NCBI RefSeq assembly: GCF_900104035.1
Contig: NZ_FNIT01000008.1
Span: 1 to 64,000 of the forward strand
Source of the DNA: Aureimonas jatrophae
GTDB taxonomy: Bacteria; Pseudomonadota; Alphaproteobacteria; Rhizobiales; Rhizobiaceae
Length of the DNA stretch: 64,000 nt
Direction of reading: 5' to 3'
A program made the translations under genes and the position numbers. Positions 26,480 through 34,681 of the stretch are shown here, piece by piece (the first letter of the stretch is position 1; each line of letters opens with the position of its first letter). The notes below the pieces were generated by a model. The model saw only the letters and a program-made list of their open reading frames with translations. It had not been told where the DNA came from and made no database searches.

Positions 26480-27505
26480 GTGCCTCGCATCTCCTGCCTT
26501 CGTGCGCTTCTGGCGCTGCCGATCCTCGTCTCGCTCGCCGCCTGCCAGACCGCCGACCTGTCGCGCGTGGACCTGGCGGCCGGTCTCGTGCCGCCGTCCA
26601 AGGCCCCGGCACTGACCGCGACCAGCGAGGTACCCTCGAGCCGCACGCCCTCGGCCATCGTGATCGACCAGGATACGGGCCGCGTCCTCTTTGCCGACGA
26701 CGCCGACGGCCTGCGCCATCCCGCCTCGACCACGAAGCTGATGACGCTGCTTCTCCTGTTCGAGGCGATGGATGCGGGCAAGGTGACCCTGGACACGCCG
26801 CTCGCCGTTTCGGCGCGGGCCGCAGCGCGTCCGCCCTCCAAGCTCGGCCTTCGTCCGGGCTCCACGATCCGCGTGCGCGACGCGCTTCCCGCTCTGGCGG
26901 TGAAGTCGTCCAACGACGTCGCAAGCGTGGTGGCCGAAAACCTCGGCGGCACCGAGGAGCGCTTCGCGCTCCAGATGAATGCCAAGGCGCGCCAGCTCGG
27001 CATGACGCGCACCAACTTCGCCAACGCGTCCGGCCTGCCGGACGAGCGCCAGATCTCGACCGCGCGCGACCTCGCGGTACTCGGCCTCACCATCCGCAAG
27101 CGCTTCCCCGGCATGCGCGGGCTCTTCATGACCGAGGGGTTCGAGTACAACGGCCGGCACTACGCCTCGACCAACAAGCTGCTCGGGCGCGTTCCCGGCG
27201 TCGACGGCATGAAGACGGGCTACGTCAACGCGTCGGGCTTCAACCTCGTCGCCAGCGCCCGGCGCGGCGGGCGCGGCGTGATCGTGGTGGTGATCGGGGG
27301 CGCGAGCGGTCGCTCGCGCGACGCACGCGTCGAGGACCTGATCGATACCTATCTCGGCCCCGCCGGCGGCAGCGCGCCGGCGGCTGCGGCGCCGGTCGTG
27401 ATGGCGGCGCCCGCGCGCGTGGCGCCCGCCGTGCCGGTTGCCCTTGCGCCGGCCGCTCCCGCCACGCTGCCAGGCGACTTCGGGATGCCCGGGCTCGACG
27501 AGTAG
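26480..27505 (+). CDS. D-alanyl-D-alanine carboxypeptidase (peptidase S11), lipoprotein
   Basis: This low-molecular-mass penicillin-binding protein trims the terminal D-Ala from peptidoglycan stem peptides. From GTG 26480 it is 341 residues with a lipobox (LVSLAAC, Cys22). The three active-site motifs are S83-TTK, S143-S-N145 and K245-T-G, all intact. The C-terminal 60 residues are a low-complexity Ala/Pro/Val stretch. No clear ribosome site precedes the GTG, so the exact start is uncertain. Confidence 0.92.
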   Translation: MPRISCLRALLALPILVSLAACQTADLSRVDLAAGLVPPSKAPALTATSEVPSSRTPSAIVIDQDTGRVLFADDADGLRHPASTTKLMTLLLLFEAMDAGKVTLDTPLAVSARAAARPPSKLGLRPGSTIRVRDALPALAVKSSNDVASVVAENLGGTEERFALQMNAKARQLGMTRTNFANASGLPDERQISTARDLAVLGLTIRKRFPGMRGLFMTEGFEYNGRHYASTNKLLGRVPGVDGMKTGYVNASGFNLVASARRGGRGVIVVVIGGASGRSRDARVEDLIDTYLGPAGGSAPAAAAPVVMAAPARVAPAVPVALAPAAPATLPGDFGMPGLDE

Positions 27506-27509
27506 CGGA

Positions 27510-28175
27510 TCAGTCGGAGTAGCGTTCCTCCGCGAAGGGGTCGCCGCGATTGTGGTAGCCCCGGACCTCCCAGAAGCCCGGCTGGTCGCGCGTGCGGAAC
27601 TCGATCTCGCGCAGCCACTTCGCGCTCTTCCAGAAGTAGAGATGCGGCACCACGAGCCGGATCGGCCCGCCATGCTCGCGCGTCAGCGGTTCTCCTTCCC
27701 AGGAATGGGCGATGATGGCGTTCTCGGCCGCGAAGTCCTCCAGAGCGAGGTTGGTCGTGTAGCCGTCGTAGGAGGACAGGATCACGAAGGCCGCGTCCGC
27801 GCGCGGCTGGACGATGTCCAGGAAGTCGCGCGTCGACAGCCCGTCCCAGCGGTTGTCGTAGCGCGACCAAGTGGTCACGCAGTGGATGTCGGTGGTCTCG
27901 CTGGTCTGCTTCTGCGCGCGAAACGTGGCGAAGTCCCAACTCTGCGGCCGCTCCACCGCGCCCTTCACGTCGAGGCGCCAGCGCTCGGTCGGGACGCCGG
28001 GCGTCAGGCCGAGATCCAGCACGGGCCAGTTCCGGACGAGGTGCTGACCGGGCGGAAGGCGCTCGGCTTCGGGCCGCACGACGCGTCCGGTCAGGAAGCG
28101 GCCCTCGCGCGCCCAGCTTTCCTTGGTGCGCGTCAGCTTGGAATCGTCGGGCGTCGGGCTCGCGTCGTCGCTCAT
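27510..28175 (-). CDS. Sulfite oxidase-like molybdopterin oxidoreductase
   Basis: The 221-residue protein contains only the molybdopterin-binding domain of the sulfite oxidase family (YuiH-like). The Mo-ligating cysteine is Cys99 in DIHCVTTWSRYD. Other motifs are GLSTRDFLDIVQP, LILSSYDGYTTN-like sequence and GGPIRLVVPHLYFWKSAKW. There is no signal peptide, unlike MsrP, so it is probably cytoplasmic. Natural substrate unknown. Confidence 0.9.
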   Translation of the reverse strand: MSDDASPTPDDSKLTRTKESWAREGRFLTGRVVRPEAERLPPGQHLVRNWPVLDLGLTPGVPTERWRLDVKGAVERPQSWDFATFRAQKQTSETTDIHCVTTWSRYDNRWDGLSTRDFLDIVQPRADAAFVILSSYDGYTTNLALEDFAAENAIIAHSWEGEPLTREHGGPIRLVVPHLYFWKSAKWLREIEFRTRDQPGFWEVRGYHNRGDPFAEERYSD

Positions 28176-28266
28176 CGCTCAGGTCTCCTCGAAACGATCC
28201 GAACGTAGGCAGCCGCAGCGGAGCGCTCAAGCGCAGTCCGTTCTTGAAAACCGCGGCAAACGGCCG

Positions 28267-28623
28267 ATGTGCTGGCCGATGGTACGACGCGCGACGAACC
28301 GACGGCAGGGACCGGGAGCTTGGCTGCCTATGCTGCTTCTGCTCGCGGGCCTGGTCGCGCTCGCGAGCCCCGTCGCGGCGGTTCCGCGCGAGGCGCATCC
28401 GCTGTCGCAGACGATGGCTGATTGCGCCGGGCACGACGAGCCGACGTCCGGTGCGCGTCACGCCGATCTCTGCTGCGCCTTTCACTGCGCGCCGGCGATC
28501 CCGATCGTCGCGCCGGCTGCGATCCGGCCGATTCCGGCCCCCTTCCGCTACGCCCGTCCCGCGGACGAGGATCCGGCGCAATGGGGCCGGCCCGTCCCGG
28601 TTCCACCGCCACGCGTGGCCTGA
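28267..28623 (+). CDS. Small exported cysteine/histidine-containing protein
   Basis: The 118-residue product has one hydrophobic helix (LPMLLLLAGLVALASPVAAV) acting as a signal sequence, then a short mature part with a C-x-H site (DCAGHDE) and the cluster DLCCAFHC. The tail is Pro-rich. It precedes a DUF305 gene, and the Cys/His motif could bind copper, as in DUF2946-like proteins, but no family was firmly recognised. Upstream starts lack support. Confidence 0.55.
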   Translation: MCWPMVRRATNRRQGPGAWLPMLLLLAGLVALASPVAAVPREAHPLSQTMADCAGHDEPTSGARHADLCCAFHCAPAIPIVAPAAIRPIPAPFRYARPADEDPAQWGRPVPVPPPRVA

Positions 28624-28690
28624 CCCCCTTCGAATTCCGCTTCTCCTGACCATGGCGCCGTCGGCCGAACCGGCGACAGGCGCGAACGCT

Positions 28691-29119
28691 ATGGATTTCC
28701 CTATGTTCGATCGCTCGATACCGGCCGCGATGCTGTGCGCGGCGCTTCTGTTCGTCACCCCGCCCGCGCGGGCGCAGGACCATTCCGGCCACGCCATGCC
28801 GGCAGAGCCGGGTGCCGCGGCGGCGGCCCACGCCGGTCATGCGGCCATGTCGCCCGGCTCGCCCTCGGCCGCCTACATGGACGCCATGCGCGGCATGGAT
28901 GAGGCCATGGCAGCCATGCCCATGACCGGCCAGGCCGGCGTCGACTACGCCCGCATGATGATTCCGCACCACCGCAGCGCCGTGGAGATGGCCCGTGCCT
29001 ATCTCGCTAGCGGCGAGCGCGACCCCGTCCTCGTCAAGCTCTCGCAGGAGATCGTCGCCTCGCAGGAGCGCGAGATCGCGCTTCTGGAGGGCTGGCTGCG
29101 CGAGCACGCGCCGCAATAG
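28691..29119 (+). CDS. DUF305 exported protein
   Basis: The 142-residue protein has a signal peptide ending PPARA-QD, a His/Met-rich linker (DHSGHAMP, HAGHAAMSPG, MRGMDEAMAAMPM) and the DUF305 core MMIPHHRSAVEMARAYL with a C-terminal helix EREIALLEGWL. Such proteins are ferritin-like four-helix domains often linked to copper handling in the periplasm. A GC-rich terminator follows. Confidence 0.9.
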   Translation: MDFPMFDRSIPAAMLCAALLFVTPPARAQDHSGHAMPAEPGAAAAAHAGHAAMSPGSPSAAYMDAMRGMDEAMAAMPMTGQAGVDYARMMIPHHRSAVEMARAYLASGERDPVLVKLSQEIVASQEREIALLEGWLREHAPQ

Positions 29120-29131
29120 GCAACCTGCGCG

Positions 29132-29157
29132 GGACCGCCCCTCGCCGGGGGCGGTCC
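29132..29157 (+). terminator. Terminator hairpin after the DUF305 gene
   Basis: GGACCGCCCC (29132-29141) pairs with GGGGCGGTCC (29148-29157) around TCGCCG. TTCCCC follows, so the U-tract is short. Confidence 0.65.
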
Positions 29158-29207
29158 TTCCCCTAGCTGGCTAGACTTGTTCTTCCGCATCCTGGAACAA
29201 TCCCCCC

Positions 29208-29930
29208 ATGTCCACACTGCCAAGGAGCGCCCGCCCGATCTGGCGTTCGATCTTCGAGCGCCTCGAGATCCGCGGCCTCGTCGTGCTCCTGCTGGCTTCC
29301 GGCGCGATCGGGGCGTTCCTGGCGATCGCCGGAGAGGTGGGGGAGGGCGACACGCACGCCTTCGACGACGCGATCCTCCTGTGGTTCCGCACGCCCGGCG
29401 ATCCGTCCGACCCGATCGGCCCGCTCTGGGTGGAACTGGCCTTTCGCGATATCACCGCGCTCGGCGGCATGACCGTCCTGACGCTCATCACGGTCACGGT
29501 CGCGGCCTATCTGGCGCTGGTTCGCAAATGGTCCTCGGCGCTGCTCGTGCTCGCCTCGGTTCTCGGCGCGATACTCGTCTCGAGCCTTCTGAAGCTCGGC
29601 TTCGACCGGCCGCGTCCCGATGTCGTGTCGCATCTCGTGGACGTCCACACGCTGAGCTTCCCGAGCGGCCACGCCATGCTGTCGGCCGCGACCTACCTGA
29701 CGCTCGGCGCGCTCCTGTCGCGCACGCAGGCCGCGCTCACGACGCGCATCTACCTGATGGGCGTCGCGATCGCGCTGACCCTCCTGATCGGCACGAGCCG
29801 CATCTTCCTCGGCGTCCACTACCCGACCGACGTCCTGGCCGGCTGGTGCGCCGGCTCGGCCTGGGCGCTCCTGTGCTGGACGGTCGCGCGCTGGCTGCAG
29901 CACAGGGGCGACGTCGAGCCGTCGAGCTGA
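29208..29930 (+). CDS. PAP2-family membrane phosphatase
   Basis: The 240-residue protein has five to six transmembrane helices. The acid phosphatase motifs are KLGFDRPRP (129-137), FPSGHAM (151-157, catalytic His155) and SRIFLGVHYPTD (197-208). It likely dephosphorylates a lipid phosphate such as undecaprenyl pyrophosphate or phosphatidate at the periplasmic face. Single gene. Confidence 0.92.
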   Translation: MSTLPRSARPIWRSIFERLEIRGLVVLLLASGAIGAFLAIAGEVGEGDTHAFDDAILLWFRTPGDPSDPIGPLWVELAFRDITALGGMTVLTLITVTVAAYLALVRKWSSALLVLASVLGAILVSSLLKLGFDRPRPDVVSHLVDVHTLSFPSGHAMLSAATYLTLGALLSRTQAALTTRIYLMGVAIALTLLIGTSRIFLGVHYPTDVLAGWCAGSAWALLCWTVARWLQHRGDVEPSS

Positions 29931-29951
29931 CGCCGCCGCTGGAAGTTTCCG

Positions 29952-31037
29952 TCAGGCCTCGATCGGCATCCGGATCTGCATCTTCACCTCGCCCTTGGGG
30001 GCCTGGGCGGCGAGCTTGAAGGCCTCGACGCTCTCCTCGAAGGAAAACGTGCGGGTGATCAGCGGCGACAGGTCGATCGCGCCGGACGCCAGCATCGCGA
30101 TGCAACGCGGGAAGACGTGCGCGTAGCGGAACACGTGCTCGACGCGCGCTTCCTTCACCATGGCGCCCACCACGTCGTAGCTCGGCTTCTTCATGGGCAT
30201 GCCGACGAACACCACCGTGCCGCCGGGGCAGAGCGGGTCGAAGATCGTCTCGATGGCCCGTTCGGAACCGGCGCACTCGTAGACGACGTCGGCGCCCCAG
30301 CCCGCCGTCTCGCGACGCACCGCCTCGCCGAGATCCTCGCGCCCGACGTTGACCGCCGTCACCGAGCCAAGCGTCTTGGCGATCTCCAGCTTCGTGTCGT
30401 CGACGTCGGAGACGATCACATGCGCCGCTCCCGCCGCCAGCGCCGCCAGCACGGTCACGAGGCCGATCGGTCCCGCGCCGATCACCACCGCGACATGGCC
30501 GGGCTCGCCGCGCGCCTTGGTCGCCGCGTGGACGCCGACGGCGAGCGGCTCCACCATCGCGGCCTGGGCGAAGCTGACCGTGTCCGGCAGCTTGAACGTG
30601 AAGGCCTCCGGGTGAACCACGGAGGAGCGCAAGACGCCGTGGATCGGCGGCGTCGCCCAGAAGCGCACGGCCGGATCGAGATTGTAGAGGCCGAGCCGCG
30701 TCGCCCGCCCGTTCGGATCCGGGATGCCGGGCTCCATGCACACCCGGTCGCCGGCCTTCAGCGTCGTGACCGCCGCACCCGTCTCGGTCACGATGCCGCT
30801 GGCCTCGTGGCCGAGGATCATCGGCTCCTTGACCACGAAGGAGCCGATGGCGCCGTGCGTGAAGTAGTGGACGTCCGAGCCGCAGATGCCGACCGTATGG
30901 ATCGCGATGCGCACGTCGTTGGGGCCGAGCGGCTCGTCCAGCACGAAGTCGCGCAGCGCCAGCCGGTCCTTCTCCTCCAGGACGAGGGCACGGCCGCTCT
31001 GGGTCGTCGTGCGCTTGAGCTCCTCGATCGATGTCAT
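29952..31037 (-). CDS. Polyol-type zinc dehydrogenase (sorbitol/xylitol/L-idonate family)
   Basis: The 361-residue medium-chain dehydrogenase has catalytic zinc ligands C52 (ICGSD), H77 and E78 (LGHEASG) and an NAD fold ([12 protein letters not shown], then SDVDD, whose acidic residues favour NAD). The structural-zinc four-cysteine lobe is missing: [19 protein letters not shown] stands there, as in many sorbitol dehydrogenases. It oxidises a secondary alcohol of a polyol or aldonate. Single gene, so substrate is not defined by context. Confidence 0.88.
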   Translation of the reverse strand: MTSIEELKRTTTQSGRALVLEEKDRLALRDFVLDEPLGPNDVRIAIHTVGICGSDVHYFTHGAIGSFVVKEPMILGHEASGIVTETGAAVTTLKAGDRVCMEPGIPDPNGRATRLGLYNLDPAVRFWATPPIHGVLRSSVVHPEAFTFKLPDTVSFAQAAMVEPLAVGVHAATKARGEPGHVAVVIGAGPIGLVTVLAALAAGAAHVIVSDVDDTKLEIAKTLGSVTAVNVGREDLGEAVRRETAGWGADVVYECAGSERAIETIFDPLCPGGTVVFVGMPMKKPSYDVVGAMVKEARVEHVFRYAHVFPRCIAMLASGAIDLSPLITRTFSFEESVEAFKLAAQAPKGEVKMQIRMPIEA

Positions 31038-31168
31038 GGCCCGCTTCCTCCTGATGCGATGTCGCTTCACCATCGCTCCACCGCTTTCCCGGCGCCGCGT
31101 CAAGTGCGAAGCCGGCGAGGTCGGGGCGTGGCACCGCAATCGTGGTCCTGTGCGGCGGGCCGGTTTCG

Positions 31169-31193
31169 GGAACCGGCACCGGCAAGACCCGTT
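31169..31193 (+). promoter_or_regulatory. EcfG-type general stress promoter
   Basis: GGAAC at 31169-31173 and CGTT at 31190-31193 are separated by 16 bp, an exact match to the GGAAC-N16/17-CGTT consensus of the alphaproteobacterial general-stress sigma factor EcfG. It lies 32 bp upstream of the small basic protein gene at 31226, at a normal promoter distance. Confidence 0.7.
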
Positions 31194-31225
31194 CTCGCAG
31201 GGTGAAACGATGGATGGAGGGCGCC

Positions 31226-31543
31226 ATGCCACGCGGCGACAAGTCCAAGTACACCGACAAGCAGGAGCGAAAGGCGGACCATATCGCCGAAAGCTACGAA
31301 TCGCGGGGCGTGCCCGAGGCGGAAGCCGAGCGGCGCGCCTGGGCGACCGTCAACAAGGAGGACGGCGGCGGCAACAAGAGCGGGTCCGGCCGCGGTCATC
31401 CGACCGACCACACGCCCTCCAAGAAGGGCGGGAAGAAGGGTGGCAAGGCGTCCGCATCGCGCACCGCCGCGGAGCGCTCGGCGTCAGCCAAGAAGGCGGC
31501 CGCCACGCGCAAGCGGAACGCGGAGCACCGTGCGGGGGCCTGA
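31226..31543 (+). CDS. Small basic Lys/Gly/Ala-rich protein (annotated elsewhere as plasmid stabilisation protein)
   Basis: The 105-residue protein starts [20 protein letters not shown] and includes the conserved [30 protein letters not shown] segment. This is known from a widespread alphaproteobacterial family often named plasmid stabilisation protein without functional proof. The C-terminal half is low complexity, with [11 protein letters not shown] and [17 protein letters not shown], which could bind nucleic acid. GGAGG stands before the ATG. The EcfG-type promoter upstream suggests induction in stress. Confidence 0.8.
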   Translation: MPRGDKSKYTDKQERKADHIAESYESRGVPEAEAERRAWATVNKEDGGGNKSGSGRGHPTDHTPSKKGGKKGGKASASRTAAERSASAKKAAATRKRNAEHRAGA

Positions 31544-31807
31544 CAGGTCCTAGCGGCGGAACGCTGCGCCGCCCCGCCGGCGGCTCGTCTTCCCGGGCCA
31601 TCGACGACAAGCCGATCGCGTATCCGGCCGGGCGCGTTGTTGCGCGTAATGATCCGACGCCGGGCCCTCTTCGGGCGCCGCACTCCACAGGTTGGCGCAT
31701 CGGCACGGCTCGCGCGTCACGCGCCGCATTCAGCGTTCGACCTGTCACCCTCACGCGAGAAACCGACCGGGCTTCCCGAGACCGATCCCGACTATCGGAC
31801 CGGAAAC
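31544..31807. other. Gene-poor stretch
   Basis: Between the small basic protein gene and the convergent repeat-protein gene I see no gene, RNA or clear repeat in these 264 bases. The terminator of the next gene follows. Confidence 0.5.
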
Positions 31808-31837
31808 AAAAAAGGGCGCCGGCCGAAGCCAGCGCCC
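31808..31837 (-). terminator. Rho-independent terminator of the NPVPG-repeat protein gene
   Basis: On the minus strand GGGCGCTGGC-TTCG-GCCGGCGCCC forms a 10-bp stem with one G-U pair and a stable UUCG-type loop, followed by six T. It is the clearest intrinsic terminator of the window. Confidence 0.9.
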
Positions 31838-31856
31838 CCGTTCGAATGCGACGAAC

Positions 31857-32219
31857 TTACTTCGACGGCGGGGTGATGTTGCCGTCGCCGGTCGAGGTGC
31901 CGGGAACCGGGTTCGAGGTCTGCTGGGTCGGCGAACCCGTGGCCGGGGCGTTGCCGGTGGTCACGACCGTGCTGGCCGCGGCGGCGGGCATGGCGGACTC
32001 TTTGCCCTGATCCGTACCCGGGACCGGGTTCGAGGTCTGCTCCGGCTGCGCGGTCGCGGCCGGTGCCATCGCGCCGGACGGGGCGGTCGGCGGAATCACG
32101 GAGGTCTCGCCGGCCTCGGAGCCCGGGACGGGATTGGTGTTGGTGGTGGAGGTGTCCTGGGCGAGGGCAGCGCCGGAAACCAGCGTGGCGACGGCGAGGG
32201 CGAGCATGGTACGCTTCAT
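31857..32219 (-). CDS. Exported protein with three NPVPG repeats
   Basis: The 120-residue product has a signal peptide (MKRTMLALAVATLVSGAALA-QD). A low-complexity mature chain follows with three imperfect repeats: TNTNPVPGSEAGE, QTSNPVPGTDQGKE and QTSNPVPGTSTGDG, spaced about 34 and 36 residues. The rest is Ala/Thr/Pro-rich with no cysteine. It is probably unfolded in the periplasm or outside. Function unknown. A GGAAC-N17-TGTT near-match to the EcfG promoter lies about 90-115 bp upstream. Confidence 0.75.
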   Translation of the reverse strand: MKRTMLALAVATLVSGAALAQDTSTTNTNPVPGSEAGETSVIPPTAPSGAMAPAATAQPEQTSNPVPGTDQGKESAMPAAAASTVVTTGNAPATGSPTQQTSNPVPGTSTGDGNITPPSK

Positions 32220-32372
32220 GATGCTAACTCCAGATGACGGGACGATCTTTGAAGCCTGCCCGCCGCGTCCCGCTCCGGGCCGGACAAGCATTCTCGACGC
32301 CCTCAACACGATTTCGCCTTATATGGTTCCGCACCAATTCCATGATCCCCTTCCGGCGACCGGAACGAATCC

Positions 32373-34046
32373 GTGACGGCGGGTCGCATCGCCTTTCGCG
32401 CGGCGCGCGGCCTGCTCCTCGACCCCGCGATCGCACCACGCGAGAAGCGCGAGCGGTTCCGCTGGCCGGAGCCCCAGCCCTTCAACTGGGCGCTGGACTG
32501 GTTCGACGGCGTCTTGGCGGCCGATCCGGAAACCGCCACGCGACCCGCGTTGCGCATCCGCGAGGCGAGGCAGGGGATCGAGACGGTCCTGAGCTTTCGT
32601 GACCTCTCGAATCGCTCCTCGCGCGTGGCCCGCCTTCTCGTGAATCTGGGTCTGCAGCGCGGTGACCGGCTGCTCGTGATGCTGCGGAACGAGCCGGCGC
32701 TGTGGGAAACCCAGCTCGCCTGCTTCAAGGCGGGCATCACGGTGATCCCCGCCAGCCCGCTTCTGGCACCGCACGAGTTGCGCGATCGTCTGCAACGCGG
32801 GCAGGCGCGGTGCGTCGTCGCGCGCCAAACGCTGGGGGCCGTTCTCGACGAGGTCGGCTTCCGCGGACGGCGCCTATCGCCCGAGCGCGAGGCGCCGAAG
32901 GGCTGGCGCAGCCTCGCGGAGGCCGACGGGCTCGACGCGTCCTTCCACCCCGCGCACGAGACGGCGCCGGACGATCCGATGCTTCTGTATTTCACGTCGG
33001 GCACCACGGCGCTGCCCAAGCTCGTGCTCCACACCCACCGCTCCTATCCCGTGGGGTCGCTGTCCACGATGCACTGGCTGGGCGTGCAACCCGGCGACAT
33101 CCATCTCAACGTATCCTCGCCGGGGTGGGCGAAGCACGCCTGGAGCTCGCTGTTCGCGCCCTGGAGCGCCGGTGCGACGGTGGCGGTCCTAGAACAGGAG
33201 CGCTTCGAGCCGGGGCGGCTTCTGGCGACGCTGGACGACATGGCCGTGACGACCTTCTGCGCGCCGCCGACGGTGTGGCGCCATCTCGTCGGCCACGGAC
33301 TGGGCGTGCGGCCCGGCCGGCTGCGCGAGGCGGTCTCGTCGGGCGAGCCGCTGAATGCTCCGGTGATCGAGGCCGTTGCCCGCGCGTGGGGCCTGCGCGT
33401 TCGCGACGGCTACGGCCAGACCGAGACCACGGCCATGGTCGGGCACGTTCCCGGTGCGGTCGGCGCGATCGGATCCATGGGGCGGCCGCTGCCGGGATAC
33501 CCGATCGTGCTTCTGGACGCCGACGACCGCGAGGTGACCGAGGGTGAGGTCGCGCTGCGCTGGACCGAAAACCGACCCGGCGGCCTGACGGCGAGCGCGA
33601 CGCTGTCGGGAACCGGCGTCTACCGCACCGGCGACGTCGCGCGTCGCAACGCGGACGGGACGCTCACCTTCGTCGGGCGCGTCGACGACGTCTTCAAGTC
33701 ATCGGATTATCGCGTCAGCCCCTTCGAACTCGAAAGCGCGCTGGTGGCGCATCCGGCGGTGCGCGAGGCGGCCGTGGTTCCAATGGCCGACGCGCTGCGC
33801 CTGGCCGTGCCGCAAGCCTTCGTCCTGCTGGAGAACGGCCATCCGGCGAGCAAGGAGACGGCACGCCTTCTGTTCGAGCACCTTCAGGGACGCTTGTCGC
33901 CCTACCAGCGCATCCGGCGCATCACCTTCGTGGACGACCTGCCCAAGACGCTGTCGGGCAAGATCCGTCGCCGCGACCTGCGGGTCGAGGGAAGGGGTGA
34001 CGAGGGGAGCGGTTTCGACGAGGCGGCGATCGCCGGTCGTGTCTGA
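32373..34046 (+). CDS. AMP-binding acyl-CoA synthetase
   Basis: The 557-residue ANL-superfamily ligase activates a carboxylic acid with ATP to an acyl-adenylate and then an acyl-CoA. The phosphate loop is LLYFTSGTTALPK (about 207-219). DGYGQTETTAM, YRTGDVARRNADG and the C-terminal LPKTLSGKIRRRDL with its catalytic Lys follow. NWALDWFDGVLA near the start and the overall pattern resemble medium-chain acyl-CoA synthetases. The start used is GTG 32373, which lacks an obvious Shine-Dalgarno sequence. Confidence 0.9.
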   Translation: MTAGRIAFRAARGLLLDPAIAPREKRERFRWPEPQPFNWALDWFDGVLAADPETATRPALRIREARQGIETVLSFRDLSNRSSRVARLLVNLGLQRGDRLLVMLRNEPALWETQLACFKAGITVIPASPLLAPHELRDRLQRGQARCVVARQTLGAVLDEVGFRGRRLSPEREAPKGWRSLAEADGLDASFHPAHETAPDDPMLLYFTSGTTALPKLVLHTHRSYPVGSLSTMHWLGVQPGDIHLNVSSPGWAKHAWSSLFAPWSAGATVAVLEQERFEPGRLLATLDDMAVTTFCAPPTVWRHLVGHGLGVRPGRLREAVSSGEPLNAPVIEAVARAWGLRVRDGYGQTETTAMVGHVPGAVGAIGSMGRPLPGYPIVLLDADDREVTEGEVALRWTENRPGGLTASATLSGTGVYRTGDVARRNADGTLTFVGRVDDVFKSSDYRVSPFELESALVAHPAVREAAVVPMADALRLAVPQAFVLLENGHPASKETARLLFEHLQGRLSPYQRIRRITFVDDLPKTLSGKIRRRDLRVEGRGDEGSGFDEAAIAGRV

Positions 34047-34060
34047 GGGAGCGATGCGCC

Positions 34061-34438
34061 TCAGCGCATGCTGATGACGCGGCCGAGGCTATTGGCGAGC
34101 GAACGGCCGTCGCAGGGCTTGCTGCACACGGTGACACCGGGGTAGCGGCGCGTCAAAACCGCCTTTTCGCCCTGGCCCGTGTGGAACACGAAGGGCACCT
34201 GCCGCTCGTGGAGAAGGTCGGCGACCGGATAGGAGGCCTCGCCGTGCAGGTTGAGGTCGAGCACGACGGCGTCGAAGGCACCGCCCTCCGCCTTCGCGCG
34301 GGCCTGGGCCAGCGTGCTGGCGCAAACGACGCTCGCGCCGCAGTCCTCGAGTTCGGCTTCGATGTCGAGCGCGACCAGAAACTCGTCCTCGACCACGAGA
34401 ACCCTCTTGCCCTGCAGCGTCACAGACTGCGTCATCAT
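34061..34438 (-). CDS. Single-domain response regulator
   Basis: The 125-residue protein is only a receiver domain: acidic pair Glu17-Asp18, phospho-acceptor Asp61 in VVLDLNLHG, Thr87 and Lys107 in CSKP. There is no output domain. The VLDLNLHGE-YPVADLL pattern is typical of receivers paired with HWE-type histidine kinases in alphaproteobacteria. Two adjacent ATG codons mark the start. No kinase gene is close by. Confidence 0.92.
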   Translation of the reverse strand: MMTQSVTLQGKRVLVVEDEFLVALDIEAELEDCGASVVCASTLAQARAKAEGGAFDAVVLDLNLHGEASYPVADLLHERQVPFVFHTGQGEKAVLTRRYPGVTVCSKPCDGRSLANSLGRVISMR

Positions 34439-34681
34439 AACCGAGGCTCCGACCCGTCCTGTCACGCCACTTCCATTCGCGCCTACACAACGCACGGAAG
34501 GGGATTTGGCTCCCGTTTCGTTGCGGCGCAACCCGATCGAACCCCGCGGCCCGCCGTTATCCCGACGGAACCGTTCGCTCTGGTCGTGTCCGCATCTGGC
34601 GCGATGGGGCCGGAGGGCGAGGGGCACCCACCTCGTCGCGGCGGTTGCGTTGCGGATCGGTCACAGCGTCGGCGCCGACGG

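Noticed and set aside
32220-32372. A second EcfG promoter for the NPVPG-repeat gene (GGAAC-N17-TGTT)
   Set aside because: The -10 element departs from CGTT at its first base and the distance to the start is long, so it is mentioned only as a near-match.
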